A stretch of 64,000 nucleotides of DNA from Rutpela maculata (GCA_936432065.2 OW386291.2:14609821-14673820); one strand, 5' to 3'; positions 22,557 to 36,265 are shown, numbered from the stretch's first letter. Translations and numbers: made by a program. Notes: generated by a model from the letters alone, not told the origin.

Positions 22557-24429
22557 AATTTTATTTCAAATAAGCCAGTATTTTTAAAATTCCCATTCGA
22601 TTACTAGTAGAAGAGAAATTAAGCAGATAAGTAGAAAATGACAAAAAGTTTATATAACTTTTGATCCACCAGGAATATTTGAGGGCAAATATTTGTTTGC
22701 ATTGGAATGTTGTCGCCGAATCAATTCAACTCTACTATAATGTCGAGAGAAACACGATTACAAGAATGAGGATTATATTTCTAAGGAAAAAAAAATTATT
22801 TGCTTAATGATATAAAGAATCGCCTTATTTTTAGTGTTACATTTTTTTATGTTTGCATGAGAAATTGAATATGCATATTCAGATGGATAACTATACTTAT
22901 GGCTAAGGCAAACATTAAGTGGGTTAAAAAAAACTAGGTGTATTAATTTTTGGCCCTTAATTAATCTAATATGATTTATATTCAACATTTCAGTTAAGGA
23001 TATAATTCTGAATATTTTTGTAATACTTACATGTCAAGGTTTGTAGTTAGTTATGTGTAAGTAATTTAATAGGCATCAACTGCTGGTTATTGATCAAACT
23101 AATTTTTCACCCTTCATATGTCAATCTTTCCTATATAATTTGCGCCGTAGAATTAATCTGACGCCAATTTAAATAAATTCATAGGCCGTTTTAAAATGAA
23201 AATTAAGGAGAGAAATAACTTGAAAATGTAATTTATGTTATAAAATCTACAAAATTAAATGATTAGCTACTTTCCTGTTATATAGGCGGCCTAAACAACA
23301 CGCTGCTGTAATGTGGGCAACATAACTAGCTATCTTGAAACACTAGTAAATAACTGGACTGTATATTGTATAAACAGTACATAAATATTTCTTTTAAATC
23401 TATGAAAATTTTGTTAAAATATAAAATGGTATCACAATAGACTGTAGCTGTAAAAAGCTAAATGAAAAAGAAATTCATATTTGTATCCCATCGAGCGATA
23501 GGTGGCAGAAGGAATTTCTATTCTAAAATATTGTGATAGTAATTCGTATTTAGTCGGAATTTCTGCTGCAGTAGAAAATATATTTTTAATTATCCACAAG
23601 ATAAAATGTAACAATGTCTAGTTAAAAAGTTTTATAACCTTTTTAGGAAAATATGCTTTAAGCAAAAATCAGCAAACCCATGGACTTCTAATACCATTTG
23701 TAAAGGAACTTCTTCTGGCTGTAATGAAAGCCATCCATGTAAATAAAATATAACTGAAATAAGAAATCTTTTGTTTCATTTCTGGGGATATGGCAACCCT
23801 ATTCTACATCCATCTTGTGGCCGAGCCTCTACACAAAAAAGATTACAGATATCTGTTAACTAAAAATTAATAATAATATATCATTAATATCACATGTCAC
23901 ACAGTGGTACATTTTTGAGAATCTAGGGGAACATAAATTCAAAAATGGGTGTCCGACAATTTTCATTTCCTTTCTTTTCAAAATAATTTCACATTCCAAA
24001 TAACACAACAAATTAAATAAATAATTAAATTTCAAGTCAATATCAAAAAACTCCACTATGTGAATCTGGAAGTAAAAATAATGAAACATAAAATTAAATA
24101 AATTAATTTTTAAGGTTAATAATATTTTCTTATGTTTGTTGGGTATTTTGCCACTGTAAAAATATTTAAAAATTTTGATGAAATAAACCTCTGCGCCAAA
24201 AGGATCAGACAGAGGCTGGTTTTTATACTTCTATAAAATGTAATAATATTATTCATCAATATAAACACATATACCAAATTTCGCAACCCTACATAAGCAG
24301 GTTTCTGAGGTAGACAATAAGAATAACTTTTTCCTCTTCTTCTACGGGGCACCGTTGAAAATCCCTATCCAAGAAATCACTATTTATGGCACTACGTAGG
24401 CAAATCCCATTTAGTATTTGGACTTGCCT
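22557..24429. other. No gene recognised
   Basis: Very AT-rich with short chance frames only. Confidence 0.4.
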
Positions 24430-25550
24430 ATGAACATCATAATATCCCAGTATGTATGCTTTTCGGCATGCTGGTCATCCCAATGTCACAACTCGGTATC
24501 AGATAAAAGTAGTACGAGGGACGTCCTGAAGGATATACCGGCGTTTGTACTAAGGACGTACCTGGATATCCCGGGATATTTCTGACAGGCTGTACAAACT
24601 ACATACTGAAATATCCCAGGTTATAATACATACTGCAAATAGATATACACGGGCATCTAAATTTTGGTACTAGACCAATTTAAATTCGTGTTCAATAATG
24701 TTTTATGATTAATTTTTCTGTTTCTTGGTGGGATCCTCTGTCACATGTGTTTTCTTCTAGAACAATGTCCGTAAAATCAACAAAATAATACAATTATCTA
24801 GTATTTTACTGGAAAATAAGCTCTACGCCTTTGGCTTTTACATCAAGGGAGCGTAGAGGTTATTTTCTAGTACAATAGTGGATAATATTATTATTTTGTA
24901 GATTTTATGGACATTGCTTTAGAAGAAAACATGTGGCAAAAACTCCCACCAAGAAACAGATACAAATTGAGAAAGTGTCACACCAGCATTTAGACAATAT
25001 TGTTATACTTAAGTTTAAAAAAAATTGAATAGTAAAAATGTTCCAAATTTTTGCACATTTCTGAAATATTTGCACTCTCCTATTTTTTCCTTATAACTTA
25101 TAGACTTAGAGTAATTTCTTGGGTATATGGTTAGTTAAAAAATAAAGTGTTATTAAAGTAGTTATTATTATTTGAACCACTATTTCGAAAAAATATATGA
25201 ACAACAAAAATGATAGAAATGATTGAAGGATACATGTGTAACCTATAGCACTCAGTGAATAATAATATAGTTTACCGATTTATAAATTAAAATACATACA
25301 GTACACTCTGACAAATAGAATTGCAAGATAAAATATTGCAATATCTCTCTAGTTTCATGCAGTTTCAAGATAGCCCATTGACATCCATAAAAGGATATCC
25401 TGGGACGTACTAAAATGGGCTGTCTTGAGAAAGTCCTAAAATAGGATATCCTAAAAGGTACATCCGTTTTTCTATTTATTCTACGTACCGGATATCCAGG
25501 TATGTCAATTTGTCATCCCATATCCCGATTGTGCTGTGTAAGACACATTT
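24430..25550. repeat. Element with clustered GGATATCC-type palindromes at both ends
   Basis: Ends at about 24430-24620 and 25370-25550 carry many variants of GGATATCC and GGGACGTCC. The middle contains a hairpin around ATTATTTTG and GGATAATAT (24785-24910). The style resembles the subterminal TGGACATCC arrays of 45385-51003. Exact termini are not resolved and there is no coding region. Confidence 0.45.
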
Positions 25551-25744
25551 TAATCTCTTATCCCCCTCCCTCCTCATCCCACGTTATCATTCCCTGTCCC
25601 ACCCTGTCCCACTTTGTCCCACCTTCCCCTAATTACCCTTAATTACCTCCGTTAATTACCCTTAATTGCCGTCCCCCGGTAATTATCTGGTAATTACCCC
25701 TACTAATTACCTCCAAGCCAATAACTTCGTTACAATCCCTCCAG

Positions 25745-26246
25745 CCCGACCCCCATGGGGGTGGATGAATTAAAAAATATTCTTGAGGCCTTTGGTTCTT
25801 GTACACACGCTAAATCACAATTTTATTTTTTCCACCCCGTTTAATGATGGGGTGGGTGTGGTGGTAATGAGGACGGCTAATGCCAAAATAGTTGAGACCT
25901 TAGTTTCTCTTATATATACTAAATACCTATTTTATGGACTCTTACTTGCTTATTTTACCTATTTACCCTCATTTACCGCAATTTACCCCCCAACCCTTCA
26001 ACAAAATAAGGTCAAAACATAATCTAGTTCCAGATCACGTTAAAATACATATGTGTACCAAATTTCAAGTAAATATACTTTTCCAGAGTAATCATGCCCA
26101 CAAAAAACAGACAGACCGGCAGATAGACAGAATTTTTTTTCTCAACCTTATAATTTCGACGTTTTATGACATTCTAAGCCTATTTGAATAATAAAAAGTT
26201 TCAATTTTTTTTTACATTACTATACTTCCACTGGATGTGGAAGTAA
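25745..26246 (+). repeat. TACTTCCAC-family element, copy D (5' truncated, diverged)
   Basis: Begins near GGGTGGATGAATTAAAAA and ends CCACTGGATGTGGAAGTAA. It has the same block order as copy B with several deletions. Low-complexity TAATTACCC and TGTCCCACC runs precede it (25560-25740). Confidence 0.8.
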
Positions 26247-27632
26247 AAACACTTTCCTATATGATTAAATTAGGTTAAATACAAAATCTTATTTCTTTAT
26301 GTAGATTTTCACTGCACCAATTTGGAAACACCCTGTATAATACGAATATTTAAAAACGTTATACTTATGGAAACCCAGCTCATATTTTCAGTTTTTCACT
26401 CGAATTAATAAATACGTAAATTTAAAAATATGATTATTAATTGGAAACCGCTCTAGTATTAGAAATTTCATATCTGTTATTTACTACAGACTGGCCACAT
26501 TTGAACATTTTTATACGTAGTTATATCGTATCGTTCGCGGCGTCATCCCCGGACTATTCCGTTATTAATTATTTCCATCAGTGTTTAACCAATCGAATCG
26601 AGGCAGATAAAATTCACTTTAGAGTGGTATAATACAGTGTCCGCCAAACTAATTAACACACGAATGAGCAATCAAAGAGATTCCCATTTTAAAATTCACG
26701 AAGGATCAATGAAACCAGGTACTAAAAATAATAAAGGCCTTCATGTATATTGCATATTGTTCTACATCACTTCGTTACAATCCCGTCATGTGGCAAATTC
26801 ATACTCTACATCAGCACTCAAGTGTTCATCCCCCTGATAACAAACACAGCAGATGACTGACGTCTCTGTGTCCCTGCCAAGAGTGCCTGTACACAAGAAG
26901 AATACTCTTCAGATAACGTCACTCAGCGACTATCACATAATTTTCGTGTATGGGAATCGTACCTTATTCAAATTTCTTTCGGGTGGTTATTTCCGACGTG
27001 GCTTTCGATACATGTCAATATTCTTATCAGTTGTACTTATACAATGTGAGTTATTTCAATAAAGGCAATATTTTCTTATATTTCGTACTATAAGTAATAA
27101 TGGAGTTCTTTGCTACTAATTGTCAGTGATTTGTATGTGGCGTCATCTGGGAATAATTTCTGTAATAGACTACGTGGTAAGCAAGCAAATTTTATGGTAA
27201 TTCTTTTAGAACTTCTAGAAGACGACAATAATATTGGTTTGTCTACCAAGTACAATAGTACAGCGAACTAATACTGGGTTAGAATTACAATTTGATAATA
27301 GTGAAAAATAAAATACATTATTATCTAGTTTAATTTGACAGAATTCAACAAAATAATGGTCAGACGAACAAAATAATAGTCTTATTCATCTATTTTTTAA
27401 GTTAATGTTTGTTTTGTTGTACGACAACTTTTTATTAATTAAAATAACAATCACCTCTTGTTTAAAAATACCATCAATATAGTTTGGTTTAACAAAACTA
27501 ACGATATTGTTAGTTAACCATTTTTTTTTATTGAATTTACCCATACTATATCTTTGAGTGTATTTTTAGATTAATCACACAAGCACACAAAATTAAAAAA
27601 ATGTTTTTTCCATCAGAATACCATATAGATTC
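26247..27632. other. No gene recognised
   Basis: No reading frame with a recognisable signature. The block 26440-27090 is less AT-rich and ends with AATAAA at about 27059. It could be a solo LTR or an old UTR, but no second copy is present in the window. Confidence 0.35.
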
Positions 27633-29707
27633 GAGCTGGGCACGAGATTTCGATATTACTCGAGTCATGAAAAATTTCGGTAACAATACGTGGTACACTA
27701 AGAGAGGACCCAGATTTGGGAATTTGCTGACAGCTCGAGCGGGGAGGGGCACCGCCATATTGTAAAAATGGCGCACAAAACAGTTTTTTTGAAATATCTC
27801 GCTTCGGGTGCCTCATACGGCAAAAAATATTCTTATGAAAATGAAAGAGCATTACATTTTCTACAAAATATGTCCTATACATTTTTTCGACAAACAGAAT
27901 AGTTTCGGTGCAGCAGCCGATCGAAGTCAAGCATTCTTGACAAAATTATGATTTTTTGTAATTTCTCAATATAGTGCGACTTTTATGAAGGAGTATTTTT
28001 GTGTTGAGACAAAATTTCTTCATACCTGAAAAATCTTAATTTTAATTTACTTTATGTCATAAACCATAAATATGTTTAACTTTACCCTTTACCTTTAACG
28101 TTCTGTTCCATTTGTCTAAGACAAGTGGAACAGGGCACGAAATTTCGATATTACTCGGGTTACGAAAAATTTTCGTAACAATACGTCGTACACTAAGATA
28201 GGAGCCTGATTTGGGTGCATGGCGGTTACGCTTAAAAATGTATAGAATAAGAAATTGTGAACTGCGTAATCGAAATATGAAGTTGCTGACAGGTATGTAG
28301 GGGATAAATAGGTTGCTGACACACCTATAGTTTTTCAGTTTTATTACTTTTATGTGATTATTATATTTATAACAATTTTGACAATTAATTTATAACAATT
28401 ACTTTGAAAAATTAATTTGTAAAAATGTACTTACTTATATGAAATAATATTTAGCTCAAGAAATAATATTTTAATTTTATTATATACAAATTTTTTAGCT
28501 ACCAATCTAAAACCATATGCGATTTTCACAATTTGTATGAATACAGGGTGTACTTTATGTTTAAAGTTAGTGTAAGGATTAATAATGTCTTATAATACGG
28601 AGAGAGAAAGATATAAATAATTAATTTTTTTTATATTCATACACACAAGTTTATTTATTTTATGAACAGCGAGGGGCAAACCGCGAACGAAATTTGGTGT
28701 ACACCGAAGGAACTGAAGGAAATCTTCGTCAAAGAGGATATCTGGTGTACAAAATTGTGAGTGCATCGATGCGTTTTCGATGAATAGTAACAAATTATAT
28801 AAATGTAATGTACAATATTAAAGATATTAAAGTTAGTGTTATTTTTTTCAAATTTTTTAGCAGTTTTCGTCGTCGCCTGTGCAGTTATCATTCACCACCA
28901 TCATCATTTTCATCGCTTTCACATTCAAAAGCATCCATTTTGGTATCGGATTCACTCTCTAGCACTACTTCTCTAACAGACTCTGGCAATTGAGGACCTT
29001 CGAACCACTTAAATTTATAAGTATTATCATGACCCAATACATTATCATTCTGGATTTTCAAGGAGTTACTTCGGTGACTTGAGAAGCGGTTAAGAAAAGA
29101 AAACAAAAAAACAAACAAAATATCCATTTTCTGAAGGGTCAAGCTCGGTCGGAATTAATTTAGAAGCGTTTAACCATATATTTGTCACATAACGTGTTCG
29201 AAGAAGGTGTTGGTAAAGCTCAGAATGCCAAGCAGGTAAGCTTGAAGCGTCGGAGTTTTTCAATTTTTTTTTGAAAAATGGTTCGCCGACATTGTCCATT
29301 TTATATTGACGTTTGAAAAATGTATATCGAACATCACTAACTTTTCGTTTAGAGAAAGTCGCACTAAATTGAGAAATTACAAAAAATCATAATTTTATCA
29401 AGAATGCTTGACTTCGATCGGCTGCTGCACAGTAACTATTCTGTTTCTCGAAAAAATGACATATGACATATTTTGTAGAAAATTGAAAGTTCTTTCATTT
29501 TTATAAGAACATTTTTTGCCGTATGAGGCACCCGAAGCGAGATATTTCAAAAATACTGTTTTTGTGCGTCATTTTTACAATATGGCGGTGCCCCTCCCCG
29601 CTCGAGCTGTCAGCAGATTCCCAAATCAGGGTCCTCTATTAGTGAACTACGTATTGTCACCGAAATTTTTCATGACCCGAGTATTATCGAAATCTCTTGC
29701 CCAGCTC
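27633..29707. mobile_element. 2.1-kb element with about 360-bp TIRs
   Basis: TIRs begin GAGCTGGGCACGAGATTTCG (27633) and extend through the block containing GGCGGTGCCCCTCCCCGCTC and GACTTCGATCGGCTGCTGC (27910-27930, inverse about 29410-29430). An internal partial copy of the terminus is at about 28130-28230. Minus-strand coding pieces occur inside (28888-29299). Confidence 0.85.
28888..29299 (-). pseudogene. Coding remnant inside the 27633-29707 element
   Basis: Minus-strand start at 29299 gives MDNVGEPFFKKKLKNS, then a segment with WHSELYQHLLRTRYV and IWLNASKLIPTELDP. After a frame break near 29095 the adjacent frame continues with NRFSSHRSNSLKIQN and FKWFEGPQLPESVREVV, and ends in an acidic tail (SESDTKMDAFECESDENDD) and a stop. 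It looks like pieces of one transposon-encoded protein with a missing or frameshifted centre. I do not recognise the superfamily. Confidence 0.5.
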
Positions 29708-30011
29708 TTAGACTAATAGTAGAGCGACAACCCAGAAAGAAACGGCTATTAGTGAAACCATCTTGTAACTTGGTATACTGATTTCTGTCATTAAAATGAC
29801 TATTTTTCCGAGCAGCACCAAATCAAAATGGCTTCCGATTTTAAGATGGTGGCCGATTTAGAAAATTTAAAAGAACGAGTTTTCTATCCAAACTATTGAT
29901 GTTACAAAAAAAAGTTGTTAAGAAAAATTGTTCCAAATTAAATTTCAAATAAAAAAGTTTAATACAGCTTTTTACCTAAAGCTAAAAATAAAGGCAGTAC
30001 ATAGAAAAATA

Positions 30012-31497
30012 CAGGGTGTAATCAGTTTCATGTCATTAAAAAAAACTGGTAATGGGGACCGACTAGACAAACAAAAAACCTATATGACTTTCTGCTCTAG
30101 GGGCACTTTGAAAAAAATTGACCTAGGTCAACAATTTGAATATTGAATATTAGGGTAGAAAACATTTGAGAACCACTGTCTTTCTTGGTCAATGGACGTG
30201 TAGTTCCCTTTAAATTATCATAAGAAAGTGCAAAGATTACTGACCGAATCGTTCTCGCCGGCACGCGGCGGCCCACAGTTTCAAAGCAAAGAAGGACGGC
30301 ACCTTTGATGAGCGCCTCAACGTAACCAATTATAAAAAATGTAAATAATTCGTTATCTCTTTCTGTAGAATTGCAAGCAAATGATGGGAGTAGAGGTTTA
30401 AACACAGCATTTCTTTATATGTGTGTTTTTTAATTTAGTACAAAATATTGGAGTTTTTATTGTTGTTTATAATTTTTCAGATTTAAATGTGGTTTATTAA
30501 CATTTGTAACCTAAATAAGTGTTCTGGGTTAAAAGCTTAAAAAATGAGAAATTATTGCTTGACATTGAGAAATAGTTAGACGTCTGAGATACGATAACAG
30601 AAAACAGTTATATGTATTTTAAGTTAGGAAAAAATCTGATTTATTTAACGAATTGCCGATCAAGTATCGAAAACTAAAATACACGAAATAAATCTAGAAC
30701 TTACCAATAAATTTGTTGATTTACATAAATTGTTCGAAATGGCTTCCATCTGCATCAATACACTTTTCGGCACGTCGAACTAGGAACATACGCACTCCGT
30801 TCAACACATTTGGTAAATTAGGGTAATTTTTTATGGTTTCTATGCACATTAAAATACCACACTAAACTATCAACTAACGTTGTCAATAAAGAAAATAAAA
30901 ATAAAAACTTGATCCAAAATCCAAAACGCAAAACAAAAAGAACGAACAAGTAGTGTCTGCATGTAATCAGAACTTAACGACTTGAACGGTAAGTCAATAA
31001 AATAAATCTGAACTGTAAATACGTGGCTCAAAATTCAAGAAAAACAAAAACAACGAACGGGTTCGACGTGTGTACTTAAAGAAGTGCCCACAGAAACTAA
31101 AATATTGCACAAGAGGGAGTATAGTTTTCTTCAGATCTACTAAGCACTCAGAAAACGCCAACGTCTTTCACCTTTACCTTACTAAAGGCCTTACCTTACC
31201 TACTTTTAAAAAGCCATAAAAAAGTGTGATTATCAACTTGTATCCTCGCCGATGCGCGGTCTCTAACAACGGAGCGCGACAATTTGAAAAAGCCGCATTA
31301 GCGTATTTGATGGTTAGAGGCGCCGACATATGCGAAGATAAAAGTCTATCCCAATATTCCAGCAGTTCTCAAACAATATTATTGAAAATTTTCGAAATTA
31401 TTGTTTATTTATTTTTTTAAAACCATGTTATATAAGGTTTGTTAGTCGTTCCCCAACTCCAGTTTTTTTTTAGTGACATGAAACTGATTACACCCTG
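30012..31497. mobile_element. TA-flanked Tc1/mariner-superfamily element (decayed)
   Basis: TIRs CAGGGTGTAATCAGTTTCAT (30012) and its inverse ending CACCCTG at 31497, flanked by TA on both sides. This terminus type is common in insect mariner-superfamily elements. The inside is non-coding except for a transposase C-terminus on the minus strand. Confidence 0.85.
30721..30849 (-). pseudogene. C-terminus of a mariner-superfamily transposase
   Basis: Minus-strand open frame of about 42 codons, starting MCIETIKNYPNLPNVL and finishing FLVRRAEKCIDADGSHFEQ then M and a stop. The RR..KCI.ADG.HFE ending is characteristic of insect IS630/mariner-type transposases. Everything upstream (DDE domain and HTH) is lost. 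Confidence 0.7.
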
Positions 31498-31769
31498 TAT
31501 AAAAAAGTTTCTGTTTATTTATATTTAAAAGTTTACAAGTTTTTCAACTAAATAATTACTGTTACAGAAAAAAATTCTTAAGAAAAATATTCTACATTAA
31601 AATTTTAATAAAAAGACTTTATAAAATATGTTTACCTAACACTAAAAATAAAACACGAAGAAATACTAGAAAAACTGAAGACGCAACCTAAAACTAATTT
31701 AATAAAAATTGGTAAAAATTTTTTTAGTTAGACTTACATACCTTTTTTAAGTTAGTTACATTCTCCTTT
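31498..31769. other. No gene recognised
   Basis: AT-rich; shares a loose similarity (TTAAGAAAAAT...ACCTAA) with 29895-29990, suggesting an old direct repeat around the 30012-31497 element. Confidence 0.35.
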
Positions 31770-32760
31770 ACAATTTGTGCAAAGTAACGGGCATTACAAG
31801 CCGGCTTTATTTGAACCACTTTTGCTTTCAATGGTTTTTTGCAACTACATTGAATTAATTATCTAAGAGCTTTAGATACCTCCGAAAGTATTGACCATTT
31901 TGACACCCAAACATTTTCAGACAGGCACCATCCCCATTTTTCAAGATTAGGCAAAATCAAATTTGTTGTCAGAGACTGTCTCCAAATGGGACCACTTTGG
32001 AAGCTAGCCCGTGTTGCTCCAAGGCATCCTACACGTTGTCCTGTTCTAGGAAGTAAACAGTTCCTTTTGTGTCTGATTTACTTCAGTGCAGGCAGAAATA
32101 TTGCAGTAGATTAAAACAACAAACCATTGGAATAAGTTTAAAATTTTATCCGGAATATTTTCTTGAGGTTTCGAAATGAATGTAAAAGCTTCTGTTACTT
32201 CTGGATATATCGTCCATGTCTTCCAAGTAGCCACTTTTCCTTTTCCAAAAAAAAAAAAGGAAATGGTATCACATCCCGTTAGGGAATGGAAACCTCGTAA
32301 TGCATCACACTTGCTTTTTCCTAGTTTTTGTGCTACCTCATGCACCATTAATACTCTAAAATATTTATTAGCTCCAAACTGTGTATTTTAACTATTTAGT
32401 CAGCTTTATATAAACAGAAAAAAATGAAACCGCCAGTACTACTACGTCAGAGTCGACAGTTCTAATGCAAATGTCCTTCCAACATTGTTGAACACAATCA
32501 TTAATATGCAGTATTAGTCTTGTATCTGCTTGTTCTTGTTTGCAGGATTTTAGAGCAGTATTGCAATAACTATTTTTCGCAATTTTTTCGCCAACAGTTG
32601 ACACAATTTCGACAGAAATAATGTTATTAGATGTTGTTATATGTTTTGTTATACCTATGATTGTTATCCTACGCGTGTTCACAAATTTTTGATTTTTGAA
32701 ATTCTCCCTTTCTAGCTTGGTGAACACCGCCCACACGCGTGGGATAACAATCATAGGATC
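31770..32760 (-). pseudogene. Fragment of an XPG/FEN1-like transposon protein
   Basis: Minus-strand pieces in several frames. From 32754 the frame includes CKQEQADTRLILH, then IRTVDSDVVVLAV, and after a gap LRGFHSLTGCDTISFFF and KVATWKTWTIYPEVTEAF. Further downstream are KWGWCLSENV and LIQCSCKK. The order E-x-x-A-D, D-x-D, G-C-D mirrors the acidic residues of FEN1/XPG nucleases. The last pieces match the WGW and CxC parts of the better-preserved protein at 48700-49533. There are multiple frameshifts and stops, and a palindrome at about 32650-32757 overlaps the 5' end. Confidence 0.65.
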
Positions 32761-32864
32761 CAGTGGGACTCCGCGAAAATTTTGGAAAAAGAAAGCAACT
32801 CAATTAAAAGAAAACTTAAGAAATCCGCTATTATTTTGTTAAATAAGGGTAAATGTGTTTCTAA

Positions 32865-33965
32865 TTATTCTATAAATTTCTGTACCAGCTGGTTGCCGAT
32901 CCTTAGAGACGAAGTAAGTAAAAATACACCACACCACACATTCACTTTTTTATAATATTGTCTTCTACAATGAATTCTAAAATTTGGATTTTCAGAAGCC
33001 CAAAACTGACAATTCTGAGATGAAACAACACCACTGGTTGTGACTGTGGATTCATCTGAGAAAATTATGAAATGATTAAAAAATCTCTCTTCCATGATTT
33101 TTTCTCCAATGGTCAAACAAAAATCCAACCTACGGCCGTCATCTCCCTCTTCAAGCGTATGTTTATAATTTGCTTTATATCCCAGAATGACTATTTCAAT
33201 GTTTTCGTCATCAACAATAGGCTTTCTTCTTTGCATTTTTGCCTTGACAGAGCCATAATTTTTAAAATTTTCCAATATGCGTTTTACAGTGTTTGGTGAC
33301 GGTTTCCGTTTTTCTGGATATCGATTAGCAAATGTGCTGCAAGTTCTTGATATTACCTTATCACATTCTCCATAAATAATAAACAAATTTAAAAAGTCTT
33401 CGTGGGTGTAATTTAAACGTGCTGGCATTTTTTGACATAAGATAATGACTGATTGTTTCTAATCATGGCTATTTTGATGAAATAATTACAACAATTCATG
33501 AATTTCTAATAAAATCGCAAATATTTCAAAAAGTTGAAAACTTTAACCCCACAATGCTAATATCAGAAAAAAGGGAATTCAATTTTATACAACTTGACGT
33601 AAAAAAATACAGGATGTTCCATTTGACCTAAACAAGTTTTCGCGGTTTGAAGTTGACAAAATGTAACGCGAAAAACGGAACACTTGGTATGATATTATTG
33701 AATTTATTTCAGTTGTAGAACGTAGTTCTCCTTGTGTTCTTTTTATGTGCCAAGAAGCAAATGAGGATCTTTTACACGAAGAAAGTTATAACGGTTCTTG
33801 CAAACCGTTGCACCTGTCAAATTTTCTATAAAATGTCAAATATCTCTGAAACGGATGGATTTAGGCATAAGGTATCCATGTCTTTTCGAAAACTCTGAAA
33901 TATATAGGCTGTTCCATTTAAAATAAGCAAGTTGGTAGCGACTTCCGGTATAAGCGGAAGTACCA
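32865..33965 (-). mobile_element. Mariner-superfamily element fragment, transposase 5' part plus TIR arm
   Basis: Open frame 33428 to 32865 (187 aa) begins MPARLNYTHEDFLNLFIIYG (helix-turn-helix), followed by a second HTH (NTVKRILENFKNYGSVK). The first catalytic Asp is in HFIIFSDES, and a VNVWCGV segment marks the DDE core. There is an internal deletion near GDDGRR and the 3' part is gone. The region 33429-33965 is the same TIR arm as in the intron element at 15589-17416, including CTTCCGG and the TGTTCCATTT boxes. This is the most complete of the three copies, but non-functional. Confidence 0.8.
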
Positions 33966-34092
33966 GCTGCTTGTAATTATTTTAGTTGGATTGGCCACAC
34001 TGACTTTAGTAACTCCCAAAATTTTCAAAAATATCTGATGCGTACTTTTCTCTATATCGATCGATTCAGTTCCCGGTGAGACACCCTGTATT

Positions 34093-34243
34093 TACTAAAT
34101 ACCAAATCTGTGAACTCTTACTTGCTTGATTTACCTATTTACCCCCATTTACCCTAATTTATTCCACAACTCTTCAACGGAATAAGATCAAATTATAATC
34201 TAGTTCCATATCTCGTAATAATAATAATAATAATAATAATAAT
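34093..34243 (+). repeat. TACTTCCAC-family fragment ending in a (TAA)n microsatellite
   Basis: 34093-34216 matches the middle of the family (TTTACCTATTTACCCCC...ATAATCTAGTTC); 34217-34243 is a TAA run. Confidence 0.75.
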
Positions 34244-35637
34244 ATTTCGCGGCGGAAAATGCAAAATTTCTCCGCGAACTGCAATGACCCCGAGCGCAGT
34301 GGCCGCGGTCACTCGGTTGCATTCCATTACGTCTACCGAGGCTTTAGCAACATGAGACGATCGGTAGACTGTATTTTTTGGATGTCTTATTAAATAAACT
34401 GATCCAGAAAAAAATTCAGCCTTGTAGATTTGTCAAAAATGTTTGTTTTTTCCACACTTTGCGTGGGTTTTCCACATGCCAACGCTTCCGACGCGGTAAA
34501 ATATTATTCTCCGGTATGTATATCATCTATAAGTATGTAAAATTTCAATAGTGTAGATATAATACATTTATGCAACTTTTTGCAACATGTTTTTGCAACA
34601 CTAAAAGTTTGGTACACTTGCACTTTCATCATTGATTCTATCTAAGCTACCATGGGAAAAATTTAGCTTTATAGATATTAACGCGAAGAATCTGTCGCTA
34701 TCTCCCTGGCTATTATACTTGACCCTAAATTCATCAGCTACCTCCATCCGTTCACGAAATTATCGATAATGTTTTCAGACGAGTAATCTGTACCTCCTCT
34801 AATATTTAAATGTTTATCTCTAGAGAGTTCTAATATACTCACTGTGTTTATCACATAATATTGATTCTAGCCGTTTTGAAGTATTTTGGGGCACTAATGC
34901 CAGTAAAGGATTATATAGGTTTCTGTATAGAGACTTATCCTCGAATACTCTCGCTCTTTATCGAATACAGAAGCGGTCGTGCGTGATATTCCCTCTGGGG
35001 ATACAGCTCACTTGTCAAAGAGAAACCCTTTTGTGGACTACTGGCACACAAATACTTTTATAATATGAGCCACATGTTCGCGGCAAACATTTTTGTGACC
35101 TTATAAAATATTCTTTATTTGTATGTATCGGGTGTGGAACCATTTTATCTTTGTGTAGCAAGGCAGCACAAAACATCGACAGGTAGTGTAGATATACAAT
35201 GTAGCGTCGATATGAGACAGTACAACGTTTACTCTGGCATGGCATAGTCTGCTTTGTTTGCGAAAACAGTGAGCTTGCTTGTAAACAAAGAGAAAACGAT
35301 TGATTTTATTTCTATAGACCGTTTTTCCTGCAGGGAAAAATAACACTTTATAGAGATAAACTTACCAAGGTGCTAAAAGTAACTAAACAAAATTACCTAA
35401 ATCATAAAGAATAAATTTTGAAAACATGATGATACCATGCCTAAATGGTAATCTGATTTACCAGCGTATAGTAGGTATTGCTGCGACTTCCGGAAAACAT
35501 ACCGCCATTGGATTTTGATAATGCTTGTTGTCAGTAGCGAGAGCCATCCGACGCATAGGTGTGTAGGGTGGCAGGCAATTTTTTAAGAAACTTTCACTGG
35601 ATGGCCACTGATTCTGACAGATCAGTCAAAGACCTAA
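34244..35637. other. No gene recognised
   Basis: Mixed composition; no recognisable open frame or repeat pair. Confidence 0.4.
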
Positions 35638-36265
35638 CAAAAAACCGATGCCTAAGGAATCACTACTTCCACATTGCTGACGCTTAGAAAATATTGGATG
35701 GATAATACCAAGGAAAAATTTTGAGGCCTTTGGTTCTTGTACACACTAAATCACAATTTTATTTTTTTTCTAATTTGTGGCCTTACGAATTTAGCATTTT
35801 GGCTACTCTTACTCCCTTTAATAATGATAATGGTAATAGGGGTAATAGTGAGGGTGACTGATGACAAAAAAAAAAATTGTGACCTTGGCTTCTCGTATAT
35901 ACATTAAATCCCAATTTCATGGACACTCATTTGACTGCTTTAGCTGTTTGCTCAAATTTACCCCCAGTTACCTCTCAACTCTACAGCGGAATGAGATCAA
36001 AACATAATTTAGTTCTGGATCACGTTATAATACATGAGTGTGCCAAATTTCAAGTCAATACTATAAACGATTCCAGAGTATCTAATATCGTGGGAACCAA
36101 AAACGTTACGTTAAGTAGACAGAACTTAAGACAGGCAGAAATTTTGTTTTGCTCAAACTTAAAATCTTCACGTTTCATGACATTCTAAGCCTAATTGAAT
36201 AAAATAATGTTTTCTTTACCTTTATTATAAATACTTCCTCTCCAATACGTGGATGTGGAAGTAAT
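35638..36265 (+). repeat. TACTTCCAC-family element, copy E (diverged)
   Basis: Starts AACCGATGCCTAAGGAATCA, has the AAATTTCAAGTCAATA block at 36044 and ends GTGGATGTGGAAGTAA. The GACA run is replaced by unrelated sequence. Confidence 0.8.

Noticed and set aside
26441..27062. Small genes in the less AT-rich block
   Set aside because: Short frames without signature, splice-site support or repeat pairing.
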